Positions 4,544 to 5,416 of a stretch of 5,416 bases of DNA are shown here, piece after piece. Numbering within the stretch: the stretch's first letter is position 1; each line of letters begins with the position of its first letter. Source of the stretch: Prevotella sp. CAG:1320 (GTDB lineage: Bacteria > Bacteroidota > Bacteroidia > Bacteroidales > Bacteroidaceae); the NCBI GenBank assembly GCA_000435635.1, contig FR882151.1:1-5416 (forward strand), in the 5' to 3' direction. The notes beneath the pieces were generated by a model. The model was given only the letters and a program-made list of their open reading frames with translations, ran no database searches and was not told the DNA's origin. The position numbers were made by a program, and so were the translations under genes.

Positions 4544-5416
4544 ATGATACTATTCTTCAGAACCTCAAACCGCAGTGTCATCGCCACGGAGATTGACCAC
4601 CAACCCTGCCAAGCCGAGATAGACGAGCTGTGCTGGCTCTATGGCGACGCGAAACTGGAGGAAGCACAAGCCTTGGAAGGCTACTTCGTGGGACCCCGCA
4701 GGGAAATGATCACCCCCTGGAGCACCAATGCCGTGGAAATCACGCAAAACATGAGCCTCAAGGGCATCAGCCGCATAGAGGAATTCTTCCCCGTGGACTC
4801 GGCCGAGGCGGAGCATGACCCCATGCTGCAACGCATGTACCAGGGAATAGACCAGCGGGTGTTCACCGTAGACCACCAGCCTGAACCCATCAAGTACGTA
4901 GACAATCTGGAGAAATATAACGAGGAGGAAGGACTGGCCCTCTCGCCCGAGGAGATGGACTACCTGCACCAGCTGGAGAAACAGAACGGCCGCCCGCTGA
5001 CAGACAGCGAGATATTCGGCTTCGCCCAGATAAACTCCGAGCATTGCCGCCACAAGATATTCGGCGGAACCTTCATCATAGACGGGGAAGAGAAGGAAAG
5101 CTCCCTTTTCGCCCTTATCAAGAAGACCACGCAGGAGAATCCCAACAGGATACTCTCCGCCTACAAGGACAACGTGGCCTTCGCGCAGGGTCCCATCGTG
5201 GAGCAATTCGCCCCGAAAGACCAAAGCACCAGCGACTACTTCCGGGTGACAGACATAGAGAGCGTCATCTCCCTGAAGGCTGAGACCCACAACTTCCCTA
5301 CCACCGTGGAGCCTTTCAATGGTGCCGCCACGGGCACGGGAGGAGAGATACGCGACCGCATGGGCGGAGGAACAGGCTCATGGCCTATAGCTGGAACGGC
5401 GGTTTACATGACCGCC
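4544..5416 (+). CDS. purL: Phosphoribosylformylglycinamidine synthase, large single-chain form (EC 6.3.5.3), 5' part
   Basis: The frame is open from ATG 4544 to the window end (291 codons, no stop), so the gene is cut by the window edge, not truncated. The enzyme performs the fourth step of purine synthesis, converting FGAR, glutamine and ATP to FGAM in the cytoplasm. The single-chain form has roughly 1,200-1,300 residues: an N-terminal PurS-like domain, a linker, two AIRS-like halves and a C-terminal glutaminase. Present here are the N-terminal domain (about 1-125), the linker with the family hallmark NSEHCRHKIF (164-173), and the start of the first AIRS-like domain with ETHNFPTTVEPFNGAATGTG (247-266) followed by GEIRDR (267-272). 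The N-terminal domain and linker show that this is the long form, not the small PurL used with separate PurS and PurQ. The start follows an A-rich leader with no Shine-Dalgarno, about 25 bases after the predicted transcription start. Confidence 0.96.
   Translation, partial: MILFFRTSNRSVIATEIDHQPCQAEIDELCWLYGDAKLEEAQALEGYFVGPRREMITPWSTNAVEITQNMSLKGISRIEEFFPVDSAEAEHDPMLQRMYQGIDQRVFTVDHQPEPIKYVDNLEKYNEEEGLALSPEEMDYLHQLEKQNGRPLTDSEIFGFAQINSEHCRHKIFGGTFIIDGEEKESSLFALIKKTTQENPNRILSAYKDNVAFAQGPIVEQFAPKDQSTSDYFRVTDIESVISLKAETHNFPTTVEPFNGAATGTGGEIRDRMGGGTGSWPIAGTAVYMTA

Noticed and set aside
4565..5290. 241-codon antisense frame over purL
   Set aside because: The plus strand encodes clear FGAM synthase motifs throughout, so the antisense frame is a shadow.

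Overview
The window looks like chromosomal DNA from a member of the Bacteroidota, most likely the order Bacteroidales. Four signs point there. The promoters fit the Bacteroides pattern (TTTG, a spacer of 19-20 bases, then TAnnTTTG or TAnnTTCG). The start codons follow A-rich leaders with no Shine-Dalgarno motif. The tRNA-Gln is flanked by exactly such a promoter and by an intrinsic terminator. The proteins resemble Bacteroides versions of their families. Genus and species cannot be fixed from this sequence alone.

Layout. Positions 1-280 hold no intact gene: there is a short remnant that looks like the N-terminus of an AAA-type ATPase (117-185) and a strong symmetrical terminator hairpin (234-280). 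A tRNA-Gln(UUG) gene lies on the minus strand (281-351) with its promoter at 362-393. On the plus strand follow a POT/PTR-family peptide transporter (629-2152) with its own promoter and terminator, and then a two-gene unit, kduI (2293-3138) and a kduD/gluconate-5-dehydrogenase-like SDR gene (3171-3977), with a promoter in front and a terminator behind. A 566-base intergenic region (3978-4543) holds the kdu terminator, a four-unit palindromic repeat array with an exact 21-base period, a GC-rich patch with nested inverted repeats, and a promoter. That promoter serves purL (4544 to the window end), the first 291 codons of the large FGAM synthase.

How the genes work together. KduI and the SDR carry out two consecutive steps on unsaturated uronates released by polysaccharide lyases (pectin or glycosaminoglycan breakdown): 5-keto-4-deoxyuronate to 2,5-diketo-3-deoxygluconate, then to 2-keto-3-deoxygluconate (KDG). 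The KDG kinase and aldolase and the lyases are not in the window. The transporter and purL have their own transcription signals and need not be related to this pathway. The tRNA is a separate unit read the other way.

Most of the window is ordinary metabolism. The parts most worth a second look are the 21-base-period palindrome array at 4238-4315 and two unusual traits of the transporter: a changed ExxERFxYYG motif, and an extra helix pair that seems to lie between TM7 and TM8 rather than between TM6 and TM7. I see no convincing new multi-gene system here.
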